NCBI RefSeq assembly: GCF_013112485.1
Contig: NZ_JABFHG010000025.1
Coordinates: 1-38,200, forward strand
From: Roseicella sp. DB1501
GTDB lineage: Bacteria > Pseudomonadota > Alphaproteobacteria > Acetobacterales > Acetobacteraceae
Direction of reading: 5' to 3'
DNA: 38,200 bases
Of this stretch, positions 8,671 through 17,702 are shown piece by piece; the stretch's first letter is position 1, and every line of letters starts with the position of its first letter. Position numbers and translations under genes: made by a program. Under the pieces are notes generated by a model. The model was not told the DNA's origin. It saw only the letters and a list, made by a program, of their open reading frames with translations, and did not search any database.

Positions 8671-8777
8671 CTAGAGCGTGATCGCTTGAGGTGGACTCAC
8701 CGAAAAGCGTGACTCACGCGATCAAACAACGGCCTGGACCATGATCCGCGACCCTGTGTGAGCGGATCATGGTCTAG
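8671..8777. repeat. dispersed repeat family A, copy 1 (full length, CTAG-bounded)
   Basis: The element runs from CTAGAGCGTGATCG to CATGGTCTAG, so CTAG is present at both ends. It holds a 13-bp perfect stem, GACCATGATCCGC and GCGGATCATGGTC separated by 12 bases, at 8748-8776. A second, imperfect pairing joins TGATCGCTTGAG and CTCACGCGATCA. It fills the gap between the convergent tctA and gamma-carbonic anhydrase genes. The CTAGAGC start with internal GAAAAG resembles palindromic intergenic repeats common in alphaproteobacterial genomes. Copies 2 and 3 are at 14908 and 36987. Confidence 0.8.
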
Positions 8778-8816
8778 CCAGGGGGAATGCCGTTCCCTTC
8801 CTCGCCAACGCGTGCC

Positions 8817-9380
8817 TCAGCGCCCCAGCGAGGCCCGGTGCCGCCCGGCCAGCTCCACGTAATGCGGCGCCGTGCGGTCGAAGCCAGCCCGCTGCTCCTC
8901 GGTCAGCACGCGCAACAGCTTGGCCGGATTGCCCATCCAGAGCTCAAGCCGGCCGATGCGCTTGCCCGGCGGCAGCACGCTGCCCGCGGCGAGCACGCCG
9001 CCCTCCTCGATCACCGCGCCGTCGAGCACCGTCGCCCCCATGCCGACGAAGGCGCGGTCCTCCAGCCGGCAGGCATGGATGATCGCGGCATGCCCGACGG
9101 TGACGTCGGCGCCGACGATGGTGGCGAAGTTGTCCGAGGTGGCGCGCCCGGAATTCACATGGACGATCGTGCCGTCCTGGATGTTCGAGCGCGGGCCGAT
9201 GCGGATGATGTTGGTGTCGCCGCGCAGCACGCAGTGATACCAGACATTGGCGCCCTCGGCGATCTCGACATCGCCGATCACCGCGGCGGTCGCCGCCACC
9301 CAGGCGCCGGGCTGCAGCACGGGCACCTTGCCCTCGAAGGGATAGAGCGGCGGCAGCACCGCCGCGACCTGCTGATCCAT
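8817..9380 (-). CDS. gamma-carbonic anhydrase family protein
   Basis: This is a left-handed beta-helix protein of the YrdA/PaaY/CaiE type with hexapeptide repeats. Members hydrate CO2 or act as thioesterase-like partners. The 187-residue protein shows repeated I/V-G-x-x hexapeptides from about residue 30 to 130. The family motifs V-L-R-G-D-T-N-I-I-R-I-G, N-I-Q-D-G-T-I-V-H-V and G-H-A-A-I-I-H-A-C are present, with histidines placed as in the zinc site. The start at 9380 (MDQQVAAVLPPLYPF) gives a normal family length. It follows argC by only 5 bp on the same strand and is probably the last gene of the rplM-rpsI-argC transcript. Confidence 0.9.
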   Translation of the reverse strand: MDQQVAAVLPPLYPFEGKVPVLQPGAWVAATAAVIGDVEIAEGANVWYHCVLRGDTNIIRIGPRSNIQDGTIVHVNSGRATSDNFATIVGADVTVGHAAIIHACRLEDRAFVGMGATVLDGAVIEEGGVLAAGSVLPPGKRIGRLELWMGNPAKLLRVLTEEQRAGFDRTAPHYVELAGRHRASLGR

Positions 9381-9385
9381 GCGTC

Positions 9386-10339
<954 letters not shown>

Positions 10340-10390
10340 GGCGTGCTCTCCTCTGCCGCCCATTGACCGCGCAATGCGGCCGGAAATGCA

Positions 10391-10423
10391 AGAGGGGCGG
10401 ACCCTGTGCGGGCCCGCCCCTCT
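10391..10423 (-). terminator. hairpin between rpsI and argC (terminator or attenuator)
   Basis: The arms AGAGGGGCGG (10391-10400) and CCGCCCCTCT (10414-10423) pair perfectly over 10 bp with a 13-base loop. On the minus strand the hairpin is followed by TGCATTTCC, which is only a short T run. It could partly terminate ribosomal-protein transcripts before argC. Confidence 0.55.
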
Positions 10424-10472
10424 CCGATGAACAGTCCTGTTGCGGACCGGCGCGTGACGCCGGCCCCCAGCG

Positions 10473-10967
10473 TCAGCGCTTGCTGAACTGGAAGGAACGT
10501 CGCGCCTTCGCCTTGCCGTACTTCTTCCGCTCGACGACGCGCGGGTCGCGGGTCAGGAAGCCGGCCTTCTTCAGGATGGAGCGCAGCTCCGGCTCGTAAT
10601 TCGTCAGGGCGCGGCTGATGCCGTGCCGCACCGCGCCGGCCTGGCCGGACAGGCCGCCGCCGGTCACCGTCGCGGTGACGTCGAACTGCTGGTAGCGGTC
10701 GGCCACCAGGAAGGGCTGGGTGATCAGCATCCGCAGCACGGGGCGGGCGAAATACTGCACCACCGGCTTGCCGTTCACCTCGATCTGCCCCTTGCCGGGC
10801 TTCACCCAGACGCGGGCGACCGCATCCTTGCGGCGGCCGGTGGCATAGGCGCGGCCCCACTGGTCACGCTTCGGCTCGCGCGGCGCCGAGGACGCCTCGC
10901 CGGCGGCGGGCGTGCCCTGCACCAGCGTCTTCAGGTCGGCGAGCGTGCCGGTCGTCTGCTCGCTCAT
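10473..10967 (-). CDS. rpsI: 30S ribosomal protein S9
   Basis: S9 binds 16S rRNA in the head of the small subunit, and its C-terminal tail contacts P-site tRNA. The 164-residue protein shows the S9 core [24 protein letters not shown], the E-R-K-K-Y-G-K motif and the universal tail S-F-Q-F-S-K-R. Compared with the roughly 130-residue bacterial protein it has an N-terminal extension of about 35 residues, common in alphaproteobacterial S9. It starts two bases after the rplM stop codon, so the pair is translationally coupled. Confidence 0.98.
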   Translation of the reverse strand: MSEQTTGTLADLKTLVQGTPAAGEASSAPREPKRDQWGRAYATGRRKDAVARVWVKPGKGQIEVNGKPVVQYFARPVLRMLITQPFLVADRYQQFDVTATVTGGGLSGQAGAVRHGISRALTNYEPELRSILKKAGFLTRDPRVVERKKYGKAKARRSFQFSKR

Positions 10968-10969
10968 GC

Positions 10970-11467
10970 TCAGGCCACCTTCCGTGCGCCGCCAGCGGCG
11001 ACATTCTTGCGGTTCATGCCGGCGACGTCGAGCGACGCGGGCTGCTGGCCGGCATGCGGATGCTCGGGGCCGGCATAGACATGCAGGTTCTTCATCTGGC
11101 GACGGCCGAGCGGGCCGCGGGTGATCATCCGCTCCACCGCCTTCTCGATCACGCGCTCCGGGTGCCGGCCCTCGAGCCGCTCGCGCACCGTGCGCTGCTT
11201 GATCCCGCCGGGATAGCCGGTGTGCCAGTAGAAGATGGACTGCTCGGCCTTCTGGCCGGTCACCCTCACCTTGCGGGCATTCACCACGACGACGTGGTCC
11301 CCGCAATCGACATGCGGGGTGAACTGGGGCTTGTGCTTGCCGCGGAGGCGGTTGGCGATGATGGTGGCGAGGCGGCCGAGCACGAGGCCCTCCGCATCCA
11401 CCACCACCCAGGCCTTCTGCACCTCCGCCGGCTTCAGCGAGCGGGTCTGCGTCTGCAGCTGCGGCAT
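10970..11467 (-). CDS. rplM: 50S ribosomal protein L13
   Basis: L13 is an early-assembly protein of the large subunit. The 165-residue protein contains [31 protein letters not shown] and M-I-T-R-G-P-L-G-R, all L13 signatures. It extends some 15 residues past the usual C-terminus with an A-G-M-N-R-K-N-V tail. It is the first gene of the rplM-rpsI-argC unit and has a convincing sigma-70 promoter 35-60 bp upstream. Confidence 0.98.
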   Translation of the reverse strand: MPQLQTQTRSLKPAEVQKAWVVVDAEGLVLGRLATIIANRLRGKHKPQFTPHVDCGDHVVVVNARKVRVTGQKAEQSIFYWHTGYPGGIKQRTVRERLEGRHPERVIEKAVERMITRGPLGRRQMKNLHVYAGPEHPHAGQQPASLDVAGMNRKNVAAGGARKVA

Positions 11468-11500
11468 CGTCCGAGCGGGTCCGGTCTGAAAGAGGCGCGC

Positions 11501-11529
11501 CTTATGACGGCTGGCGGTGCGCAGGTCAA
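11501..11529 (-). promoter_or_regulatory. sigma-70 promoter of rplM-rpsI-argC
   Basis: On the minus strand TTGACC (-35, 11524-11529) is followed after exactly 17 bases by CATAAG (-10, 11501-11506). The predicted start of transcription is near 11494, giving a leader of about 27 bases before the rplM ATG at 11467. The site lies in an AT-richer patch unlike the surrounding sequence. Confidence 0.65.
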
Positions 11530-11553
11530 GGCATAATCAGCATTTTAAGGCAA

Positions 11554-11569
11554 CGGTATCATGATACCG
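11554..11569. promoter_or_regulatory. perfect 16-bp palindrome, candidate operator
   Basis: CGGTATCATGATACCG is a perfect 16-base palindrome. It stands about 25 bp upstream of the rplM -35 box and 76 bp before the VOC pseudogene start. Its form fits a dimeric helix-turn-helix regulator, and GGTAT...ATACC-type sites are known for GntR regulators. It may control the rightward VOC/dehydratase unit. No regulator gene lies nearby. Confidence 0.4.
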
Positions 11570-11644
11570 CATCATCGCGGCCGGGACTGCCGGGGCCTGT
11601 CCGCCCATCCATCCTGCCGTCCTCCGCCGATAGCGGGACGCTCC

Positions 11645-11849
11645 ATGTTCCGCCATGCCAGCCTCGGCGCGAGCGACATCCGGCGCGCCATCGCCTTCTA
11701 CGATGCCCTGCGGTCGCCGCCCGGCCAGCGGGGCGGATGAGGGTGGACCCGGCCTCCGGCCGCACTACCATGCCGACCGTTGCGGGGCTTATATGCGCGA
11801 CCCGGACGGCAAGACGCGCTGCTGCGTCTGCCATCGCCCGCCGGGCTGA
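11645..11849 (+). pseudogene. decayed VOC (glyoxalase/bleomycin-resistance) family protein
   Basis: A start at 11645 reads MFRHASLGASDIRRAIAFYD, the first strand and helix of a VOC-family metalloprotein, and stops at about 11740. In another frame the final part follows, G-L-R-P-H-Y-H-A-D-R-C-G-A-Y-M-R-D-P-D-G-K, matching the C-terminal G-A-F-V-R-D-P-D-G-H-K-I-E-x-V-C-H segment of the same family and ending at 11849. Roughly 60 residues that should lie between are missing, and the two ends are out of frame. An internal deletion with a frameshift best explains this. It precedes the IlvD/Edd dehydratase on the same strand. Confidence 0.75.
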
Positions 11850-11886
11850 GGCGGGTCGGCCGGTGCCGGGGCGGAGGAGCGGCGAG

Positions 11887-13605
11887 ATGAGCACGAAACC
11901 ACCCCAAGGCAGTCCCCCGAAGGGCCTCGGCCGCAACGTCGCCAATTACGGCGATCTCGACTTCGCCCTCTACCTGCGGCGCAGCTTCGCCGCCTCCATG
12001 GGCTATTCCCGCACGATGCTGGAGAAGCCCGTGGTCGGCATCGCCGACACGGCGAGCGACTACAACAACTGCCACCGCACCGTGCCCGAGCTGCGCGAAG
12101 CGGTGAAGCGCGGCGTGCTGGCCGCCGGCGCCCTCCCCCTCGCCTTCCCGACGGTCAGCCTCTGCGAGCCCTCGCTGACGCCCACCTCCATGCACTACCG
12201 CAACCTGATGGCGCTCGACACCGAGGCGATGCTCTCGGCCCAGCCCATGGATGCGGCGGTGCTGATCGGCGGCTGCGACAAGACGGTGCCGGCGCAGCTC
12301 ATGGCGGCGGCCAGCGCCGATGTCCCGAGCGCCATGCTGGTCACCGGCCCGATGCTGGCGCAGCGCTTCGAGGGCGAGCGGCTGGCCGCCTGCACCGATT
12401 GCCGCCGCTACTGGGCGCGCTACCGCGCCGGCGACGTCTCGGCCGAGCGGATCGGCGAGATCGAGGGCAAGCTCGCCACCACCGCCGGCACCTGCGGCGT
12501 CATGGGCACCGCCTCCACCATGGCCTGCCTCGCCGCGACGCTCGGCTTCATGCCGCTGATGGCCGCCTCGGCGCCGGCGGTGCATGCCGACCGGCTGCGC
12601 ATCGCCGAGGAGGCCGGGGCGCTGGCCGTGCAGCTCATCCAAAACCCCATCCGCCCCTCGCAGCTCATCACCCCGAAGAGCGTCGAGAATGCGCTGCGCG
12701 TCCTGCTCTCCCTCGGCGGCTCGACCAATGCGCTGATCCACCTGACCGCCATCGCCGGCCGCGCCGGCGTCGCGATCGACCTCCGGCGGCTCGACGCCCT
12801 CTCGGAGGAGACGCCGGTGCTGGTCGACCTGAAGCCGACCGGCGAGGGCTATATGGAGGATTTCCACGCCGCCGGCGGCATGGTCGCCCTGCTGCGGGAG
12901 CTGCGCGACCTGCTGCATCTCGACACCATCGACCTCTATGGCCGCACGCTGGCGGAGCAGATCGAGGCCGGCCCCGCCTTTGTCGACCGCACCTATATCC
13001 GGGCGCGGGAGGCGCCGGTCAGCCCGGTCGGAGGGCTGGTCGCGCTCTTCGGCAGCCTCGCCCCGGACGGCGCCATCCTCAAGCGCAGCGCCGCCACCCC
13101 GGCGCTGTTCGAGACCGAGGCGCGCTGCGTCGTCTTCGATGGGCTGGAGGACCTCGCCCGCCGCATCGACGATGACGGGCTGGAGGTGACGCCGCAGGAC
13201 ATCCTGGTCCTGAAGAATGCCGGGCCGCTGACCCCGGCCGGGATGCCGGAGGCGGGATACCTGCCGATCCCGCGCAAGCTCGCCCGGGCCGGGGTGAAGG
13301 ACATGGTGCGGATGAGCGACTGCCGGATGTCCGGCACCGCCTTCGGCACCATCGTCCTGCACATCGCCCCCGAGGCGGCGGCCGGCGGCCCGCTGGCCCT
13401 GGTCGAGACCGGCGACCGGGTGCGCCTCTCGGTGCGGGAGCGGCGGCTCGACCTGCTGGTGGAGGAGGACGAGCTGGGCCGCCGCCGCGCCGCCTGGCGC
13501 CCGCCCGCCCGGCCGCGGCGCGGCTGGGACCGGCTGGTGCATGACGAGGTGCTGCAGGCGCCGGACGGCGTCGATCTCGGCTTCCTCCGCCCCGACGGGG
13601 AGTGA
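11887..13605 (+). CDS. IlvD/Edd family dehydratase (sugar-acid type)
   Basis: Family members use an iron-sulphur cluster to dehydrate dihydroxy acids (IlvD), 6-phosphogluconate (Edd) or aldonic acids. The 572-residue protein has the cluster cysteines in D-Y-N-N-C-H, G-G-C-D-K-T-V-P and T-A-G-T-C-G-V-M-G-T-A-S-T. The C-terminal M-S-D-C-R-M-S-G-T-A-F-G-T motif is also present. The D-Y-N-N-C-H variant and R-F-E-G-E-R resemble the arabonate/xylonate-type branch rather than the valine-pathway enzyme, so a role in sugar-acid breakdown is inferred. A GGAGGAG ribosome-binding site lies eight bases before the ATG at 11887. The neighbouring MFS permease of the anion:cation symporter type would suit such a substrate. 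Confidence 0.88.
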   Translation: MSTKPPQGSPPKGLGRNVANYGDLDFALYLRRSFAASMGYSRTMLEKPVVGIADTASDYNNCHRTVPELREAVKRGVLAAGALPLAFPTVSLCEPSLTPTSMHYRNLMALDTEAMLSAQPMDAAVLIGGCDKTVPAQLMAAASADVPSAMLVTGPMLAQRFEGERLAACTDCRRYWARYRAGDVSAERIGEIEGKLATTAGTCGVMGTASTMACLAATLGFMPLMAASAPAVHADRLRIAEEAGALAVQLIQNPIRPSQLITPKSVENALRVLLSLGGSTNALIHLTAIAGRAGVAIDLRRLDALSEETPVLVDLKPTGEGYMEDFHAAGGMVALLRELRDLLHLDTIDLYGRTLAEQIEAGPAFVDRTYIRAREAPVSPVGGLVALFGSLAPDGAILKRSAATPALFETEARCVVFDGLEDLARRIDDDGLEVTPQDILVLKNAGPLTPAGMPEAGYLPIPRKLARAGVKDMVRMSDCRMSGTAFGTIVLHIAPEAAAGGPLALVETGDRVRLSVRERRLDLLVEEDELGRRRAAWRPPARPRRGWDRLVHDEVLQAPDGVDLGFLRPDGE

Positions 13606-13612
13606 CGGCAGG

Positions 13613-13634
13613 GGACCGGCCGCCGGGCCGGTCC
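13613..13634 (+). terminator. hairpin after the dehydratase gene
   Basis: GGACCGGCC and GGCCGGTCC form a perfect 9-bp stem around GCCG, 8 bp after the dehydratase stop codon. There is no T run, so intrinsic termination is uncertain. It may be a transcript-end structure. Confidence 0.4.
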
Positions 13635-13720
13635 GCGCCCCCGCGCGGAGCCCGCGCCGGGCTTGCATCCGCCGGCCCGGCACCTGATAGGGTGCAGCAG
13701 TCAAGTCCGGGTCCAAACCA

Positions 13721-14911
13721 ATGCCGATCCTGAACCGTATTGCGGAATTCCACCCCGAGCTCACGGCCTGGCGGCAGGATTTCCACGCGCATCCGGAGAT
13801 CGCCTTCGAGGAAGTCCGGACCAGCGGCATCGTGGCGGAGAAGCTGCGCGCCTTCGGCTGCGACGAGGTCCATACCGGCATCGCCGGGACCGGCGTGGTC
13901 GGCGTCATCCGCGGCCAGGGTGGAGGTGACCAGGGCGGAAGCGGCCGGGCCATCGGGCTGCGGGCCGACATGGACGCCCTGCCGATCGAGGAGGCGACCG
14001 GCCTCCCCTATGCCTCCACCATCCCCGGGAAGATGCATGCCTGCGGCCATGACGGGCACACCACCATGCTGCTCGGCGCCGCCCGCTACCTGGCCGAGAC
14101 GCGCAATTTCGACGGCACCGTCTACCTGATCTTCCAGCCCGCCGAGGAGGCCGGCGGCGGCGGCAACGTCATGGTGCGGGAGGGGCTGTTCGAGCGTTTC
14201 CCGATGCAGCGCGTCTTCGGCATGCACAACTGGCCCGGCGCGCCGGAGGGCAGCTTCCTCTGGCGCAACGGCCCGGTCATGGCGGCGACGGCCAATCTGC
14301 GCGCGACCATCACCGGGAAGGGCGCGCATGGCGCGATGCCGCATCAGGGCAACGACCCGATCGTCATCACCTCGCAGATCGTCACCGCGCTGCAGAGCGT
14401 GGTCGCGCGCAATGTCGAGCCGGTCGAGGCCGGGGTGATCACCATCGGCCACATCCAGGGCGGCGACACCTGGAACGTCATCCCGCAGAGCGTCACGCTC
14501 CGCGGCACCGCGCGCTGGTTCAAGCCGGAGGTGGGCGACCTGCTGGAGGAGAAGTTCACCAGCCTCGTCACCGGCATCGCCACGGCCTTCGGCGCCGCGG
14601 CCGAGGCGGTCTTCGACCGTGGCTATCCCGCCGTCGTCAACGACCCCGAGAGCACCGAGCTGGCGCGGCGGGCGGCGCTCGCGGTCGCGGGCGAGGCGCG
14701 GGTGGTGGAGATGCCCCGCCTCACCATGGGGGGCGAGGATTTCTCCTACATGCTGAACGCCAAGACCGGGAATTACATCATGCTCGGCGCCGGCCGCGGC
14801 CCAGCCGACCCGCAGGTGCACCATCCCCGCTACGACTTCAACGACGCGGTGCTGCCGATCGGGGCGAGCTACTGGGCGATGCTGGTCGAGCAGCAACTGC
14901 CGCGCGGCTAG
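13721..14911 (+). CDS. M20 family metallo-amidohydrolase (hippurate hydrolase-like)
   Basis: M20D enzymes hydrolyse N-acyl amino acids such as hippurate or N-acetyl-diaminopimelate using two metal ions. The 396-residue protein carries the metal ligands in R-A-D-M-D-A-L-P-I, A-C-G-H-D-G-H-T and Q-P-A-E-E-A-G-G-G, plus the late M-G-G-E-D-F-S-Y motif. A dimerisation domain lies near residues 185-300. The glycine-rich G-Q-G-G-G-D-Q-G-G-S-G-R insert near residue 70 is a flexible loop. The stop codon TAG at 14909 forms the last three bases of a CTAG that is also the end of repeat A2. The substrate is not defined by sequence. Confidence 0.92.
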   Translation: MPILNRIAEFHPELTAWRQDFHAHPEIAFEEVRTSGIVAEKLRAFGCDEVHTGIAGTGVVGVIRGQGGGDQGGSGRAIGLRADMDALPIEEATGLPYASTIPGKMHACGHDGHTTMLLGAARYLAETRNFDGTVYLIFQPAEEAGGGGNVMVREGLFERFPMQRVFGMHNWPGAPEGSFLWRNGPVMAATANLRATITGKGAHGAMPHQGNDPIVITSQIVTALQSVVARNVEPVEAGVITIGHIQGGDTWNVIPQSVTLRGTARWFKPEVGDLLEEKFTSLVTGIATAFGAAAEAVFDRGYPAVVNDPESTELARRAALAVAGEARVVEMPRLTMGGEDFSYMLNAKTGNYIMLGAGRGPADPQVHHPRYDFNDAVLPIGASYWAMLVEQQLPRG

Positions 14912-14957
14912 GACATTTTCCGCTCACACGGGTTCGCGGATCATGGTCCAGGCCGTC
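14908..14957. repeat. dispersed repeat family A, copy 2 (partial, inverted)
   Basis: Read on the minus strand this matches the right half of copy A1: ACGGCCTGGACCATGATCCGCGA..CCGTGTGAGCGGA, ending at CTAG (14908-14911). That CTAG overlaps the TAG stop codon of the amidohydrolase gene. The left half of the element is missing. Repeat B2 begins about a dozen bases further on, so two repeat families are stacked here. Confidence 0.75.
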
Positions 14958-14968
14958 GAACGCCTGCC

Positions 14969-15088
14969 AAACCCGTCGCTTCCCGTTGCCCTGCCGCGGC
15001 TTCGCCGCGGCAGGCTGTGACGCATCAAGGTCCAGGAGCGAATCACGGGGCCCCCACGAAGGCGCGAAGCGACATCGTGGGGAATTCA
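14969..15088. repeat. dispersed repeat family B, copy 2
   Basis: The first hairpin is CCTGCCGCGG-CTTCG-CCGCGGCAGG (about 14990-15014) followed by CTGTGACGCATC. The second part, CCCCCACGA...TCGTGGGG, forms the distal hairpin. The GGGGAATTCA end includes the TGA stop codon of the MFS gene (15086-15088, minus strand). The copy has the same direction as B1 and B4. Together with A2 it fills the whole gap between the amidohydrolase and the MFS permease. Confidence 0.8.
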
Positions 15089-16396
15089 CTCGGCGGGCGC
15101 CGGCTCCCGCCGCTCGAGGGCCGGGTCGTGGCCCATCGCCAGCACCAGGATGCCGGCCGCGAGCGGCAGGGCGGCGAGGGCCAGCAGCGCCATGGCGAAG
15201 CTGCCGGTGCTTTCCTTCACCCAGCCCACCGCATAGGGCCCGACGAAGCCCGCCAGGTTGCCGATCGAGTTGATCAGCGCGATGCCGCCCGCCGCGGCGC
15301 TGCCCGAGAGCAGCGCGGTCGGCAGCGTCCAGAAGGGCGGCAGGCAGCCGAAAATGCCGAGCGCGCCGATGCTCAGCACCAGCATCACCATCACCGGGTC
15401 GCTCAGCATGGCGCAGGCGCCGAGGCCGGCCGCCGCCAGGATCGCTGCCCCGGCGGTGTGCCAGACCCGCTCGCCCGTGCGGTCCGAGCTGCGGCCCCAG
15501 AGCACCATGGCGACGGCGCCGAAGGCATAGGGGATGGCGGTGACGAAGCCGGTGGCGAGGTTGCTCAGCCCGAAGCCCTTGACGATCTGCGGTAGCCAGA
15601 AGGACAGGCCGTAATTCGCGGCGACCACGCCGAAATAGACCAAGCCAAGGCCGATCACCCGCGGATGGCGCAGCGCCTCGCCGAGGGTGAAGTGCACCAC
15701 CGCCTCCTTGCTCTGCCGCTCCTGCTCGAGCCGGTTCGCCAGCCATTCGCGCTGCGCCGGCTCCAGCCATTGCGCATCGGCCGGCTTGTCGGTGAGGTAG
15801 AACAGCACCACGCCGGAGAGCAGCACCGCCGGGACCGCCTCGATGATGAAGAGCCACTGCCAGCCATCGAGGCCCATCACGCCGTGCAGGCCGAGCAGCA
15901 TGCCGGAGATCGGCGCGCCGATGACCGTCGAGATCGGGATGGCGACCATGAAGGCGCCGACGATGCCGGCCCGGTAGGTCGCCGGGAACCAGTAGGTCAG
16001 GTAGAGGATGATGCCCGGGAAGAACCCGGCCTCGGCGATGCCGAGCAGGAAGCGGACGAGGTAGAGGCTCCACTCGCCCTGCACCAGCGCCATGCAGCCC
16101 GAGAGGATGCCCCAGGTGATCATGATGCGGGCGATCCAGCGCCGCGCGCCGACCTTCTCCAGGATGACGTTGCTCGGCACCTCGAAGAGGAAATAGGCGA
16201 GGAAGAAGATGCCCGCGCCCCAGGCATAGGCGGTGGGGCTGAGGCCGAGGGCCTTGTTCATCTCGAGCGCGGCGAAGCCGACATTCACCCGGTCGAGATA
16301 GGCAATGAAGTAACAGAGCATCAGGAACGGGACCAGGCGGCGCGACACGCGCGCCATCGTCTCACGTTCCAGCGCCGAGGTGGTGCTGGCGGACAT
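15086..16396 (-). CDS. MFS transporter, anion:cation symporter (ACS) family
   Basis: This is a twelve-helix permease of the family that imports organic anions such as hexuronates, galactonate, tartrate or phthalate with protons. The 436-residue protein shows the ACS signature Y-F-I-A-Y-L-D-R-V-N-V-G-F-A-A-L in helix 1. It also has G-I-F-F-L-A-Y-F-L-F-E-V-P-S-N and F-L-L-G-I-A-E-A-G-F-F-P-G in later helices. A GGGAGAAGAG ribosome-binding site precedes the ATG at 16396. The nearby dehydratase and amidohydrolase suggest a carboxylate substrate. Its stop codon lies in repeat B2. Confidence 0.92.
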   Translation of the reverse strand: MSASTTSALERETMARVSRRLVPFLMLCYFIAYLDRVNVGFAALEMNKALGLSPTAYAWGAGIFFLAYFLFEVPSNVILEKVGARRWIARIMITWGILSGCMALVQGEWSLYLVRFLLGIAEAGFFPGIILYLTYWFPATYRAGIVGAFMVAIPISTVIGAPISGMLLGLHGVMGLDGWQWLFIIEAVPAVLLSGVVLFYLTDKPADAQWLEPAQREWLANRLEQERQSKEAVVHFTLGEALRHPRVIGLGLVYFGVVAANYGLSFWLPQIVKGFGLSNLATGFVTAIPYAFGAVAMVLWGRSSDRTGERVWHTAGAAILAAAGLGACAMLSDPVMVMLVLSIGALGIFGCLPPFWTLPTALLSGSAAAGGIALINSIGNLAGFVGPYAVGWVKESTGSFAMALLALAALPLAAGILVLAMGHDPALERREPAPAE

Positions 16397-16415
16397 GCGT
16401 CTCTTCTCCCTGCGC

Positions 16416-16438
16416 CCCGGCGCCACTGCGGCGCCGGG
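16416..16438 (-). terminator. hairpin between the two MFS genes
   Basis: CCCGGCGCC and GGCGCCGGG pair over 9 bp around ACTGC, just upstream of the ACS-family permease ribosome-binding site (16401-16410). It could end the transcript of the preceding permease or fold in the leader of the next gene. No T run follows. The rest of the 162-bp gap shows nothing else. Confidence 0.35.
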
Positions 16439-16558
16439 CGCGCCCGGCCCGCCGGGGAGGCGGCCGCGCGGCGGCCCCGATACACGCCCAGCGGCCATCG
16501 ATCCAGGCCTGCCTGCGCTCGTTGCGCCGGGGGCTCGGGGCGCGGGATTACCCGTGGT

Positions 16559-17668
16559 TCATGCGGCGATGCGCTGGACCAGCCAGGCGAGCAGCAAGGC
16601 GAGGCCGAGCAGCAGCACCGGCACCAGCGCGACCGGCGCGAGGCCGAGCAGGGCCGGCAGCAGGCCGGCGCCGAGCGTCGCCGCCGCCACCTGGAAGCCG
16701 ACCGCATGGACCGCGAGCGGCCCGCCGAGCCGCGCCGGGGTGCGCGCCATCAGCGTCGGGTAGAGCGGCGCCAGCGCCACGGCGAGCAGGCCGACGGAGA
16801 CGAGGTCCAGCCCGGCCGGCGCGAAGGCGAAGCCGGCGGAGGCGAGCGCCGCGACCAGCACCGCTTGGCGCAGCATCCGGTCCGGCCCGATCCGGTCGAC
16901 GACGAAGCCGAGCCCGACCCGGCCCGCCGCCAGGGCGCCCCAGAACAGCGTCGTCGCGGCGCCGGCCATCGCCGGATCGGCGCCGCGCGCCGCCACCAGC
17001 ACCGTCGCCAGCCACTGCCCGGTGCCCGCCTCGACGCCGCAATAGACGAAGAAGGCGAGGATCTGCCGCCGCGCCATGGCGCTCCGCAGCGCGCCGCCGA
17101 TGGAGGCCGCCGGGCCGCTCTCCTGCGCCGGCCCGCCCCAGCGCCGCCGCGTCAGGCCGAAGGCGAGGGACAGCGCGCCGAGCAGCAGGCCGATGACGAG
17201 ATAGACCTGCCGCCACGACCCGCCGCCGGCGAGCAGGAGGGTGGCGATGGCCGGGCTCAGCGTGGCGCCGACGCCCCAGCAGGCATGCATCCAGTTCAGG
17301 TGGCGCGGCGCGAAGCGCGCGGCGGCGAAGAGGTTCATCGCCGCATCCACCGCCCCGGCGCCGAGCCCGCTCAGCAGCGCCAGCATGACCAGCACCGCCC
17401 AGGGCGGCGCCAGGGAGGCGGCGACGGCCGCAAGCGCGGTGATGCCGAGGCTTCCGGCCAGCACGCCGCCGGTGCCGAAGGCGGCCATGGCGCGGCCGGC
17501 GAGCAGGCTGGCCGCCATCGTCCCGCCCGAGACGGCGAGCAGCAGCAGGCCGAGCGCGGCTTCCGGCCGGCCGTAGTCCAGCCGCAGCACCGGCCAGAGC
17601 GTGCCGGGCAGCGGGTCCGGCAGGCCGAGCCCGATGAAGGCGATATAGGCGAGGACCAGCAGCGGCAT
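16559..17668 (-). CDS. MFS transporter (FucP/YbjJ-like sugar or metabolite permease)
   Basis: This 369-residue protein is almost entirely hydrophobic, with about 12 membrane segments. It starts in a helix, M-P-L-L-V-L-A-Y-I-A-F-I-G-L-G-L-P-D. Features such as G-L-G-A-G-A-V-D-A-A-M-N and the H-A-C-W-G-V-G-A segment are typical of the short MFS group related to FucP and YbjJ. Substrates of that group vary and I do not assign one. It starts 34 bp after the aspartate dehydrogenase stop codon on the same strand, so the two probably share a transcript. Confidence 0.85.
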   Translation of the reverse strand: MPLLVLAYIAFIGLGLPDPLPGTLWPVLRLDYGRPEAALGLLLLAVSGGTMAASLLAGRAMAAFGTGGVLAGSLGITALAAVAASLAPPWAVLVMLALLSGLGAGAVDAAMNLFAAARFAPRHLNWMHACWGVGATLSPAIATLLLAGGGSWRQVYLVIGLLLGALSLAFGLTRRRWGGPAQESGPAASIGGALRSAMARRQILAFFVYCGVEAGTGQWLATVLVAARGADPAMAGAATTLFWGALAAGRVGLGFVVDRIGPDRMLRQAVLVAALASAGFAFAPAGLDLVSVGLLAVALAPLYPTLMARTPARLGGPLAVHAVGFQVAAATLGAGLLPALLGLAPVALVPVLLLGLALLLAWLVQRIAA

Positions 17669-17702
17669 GGCAGGCGTGGACCTCGTGCCTGGCCCCCTGC
17701 GC

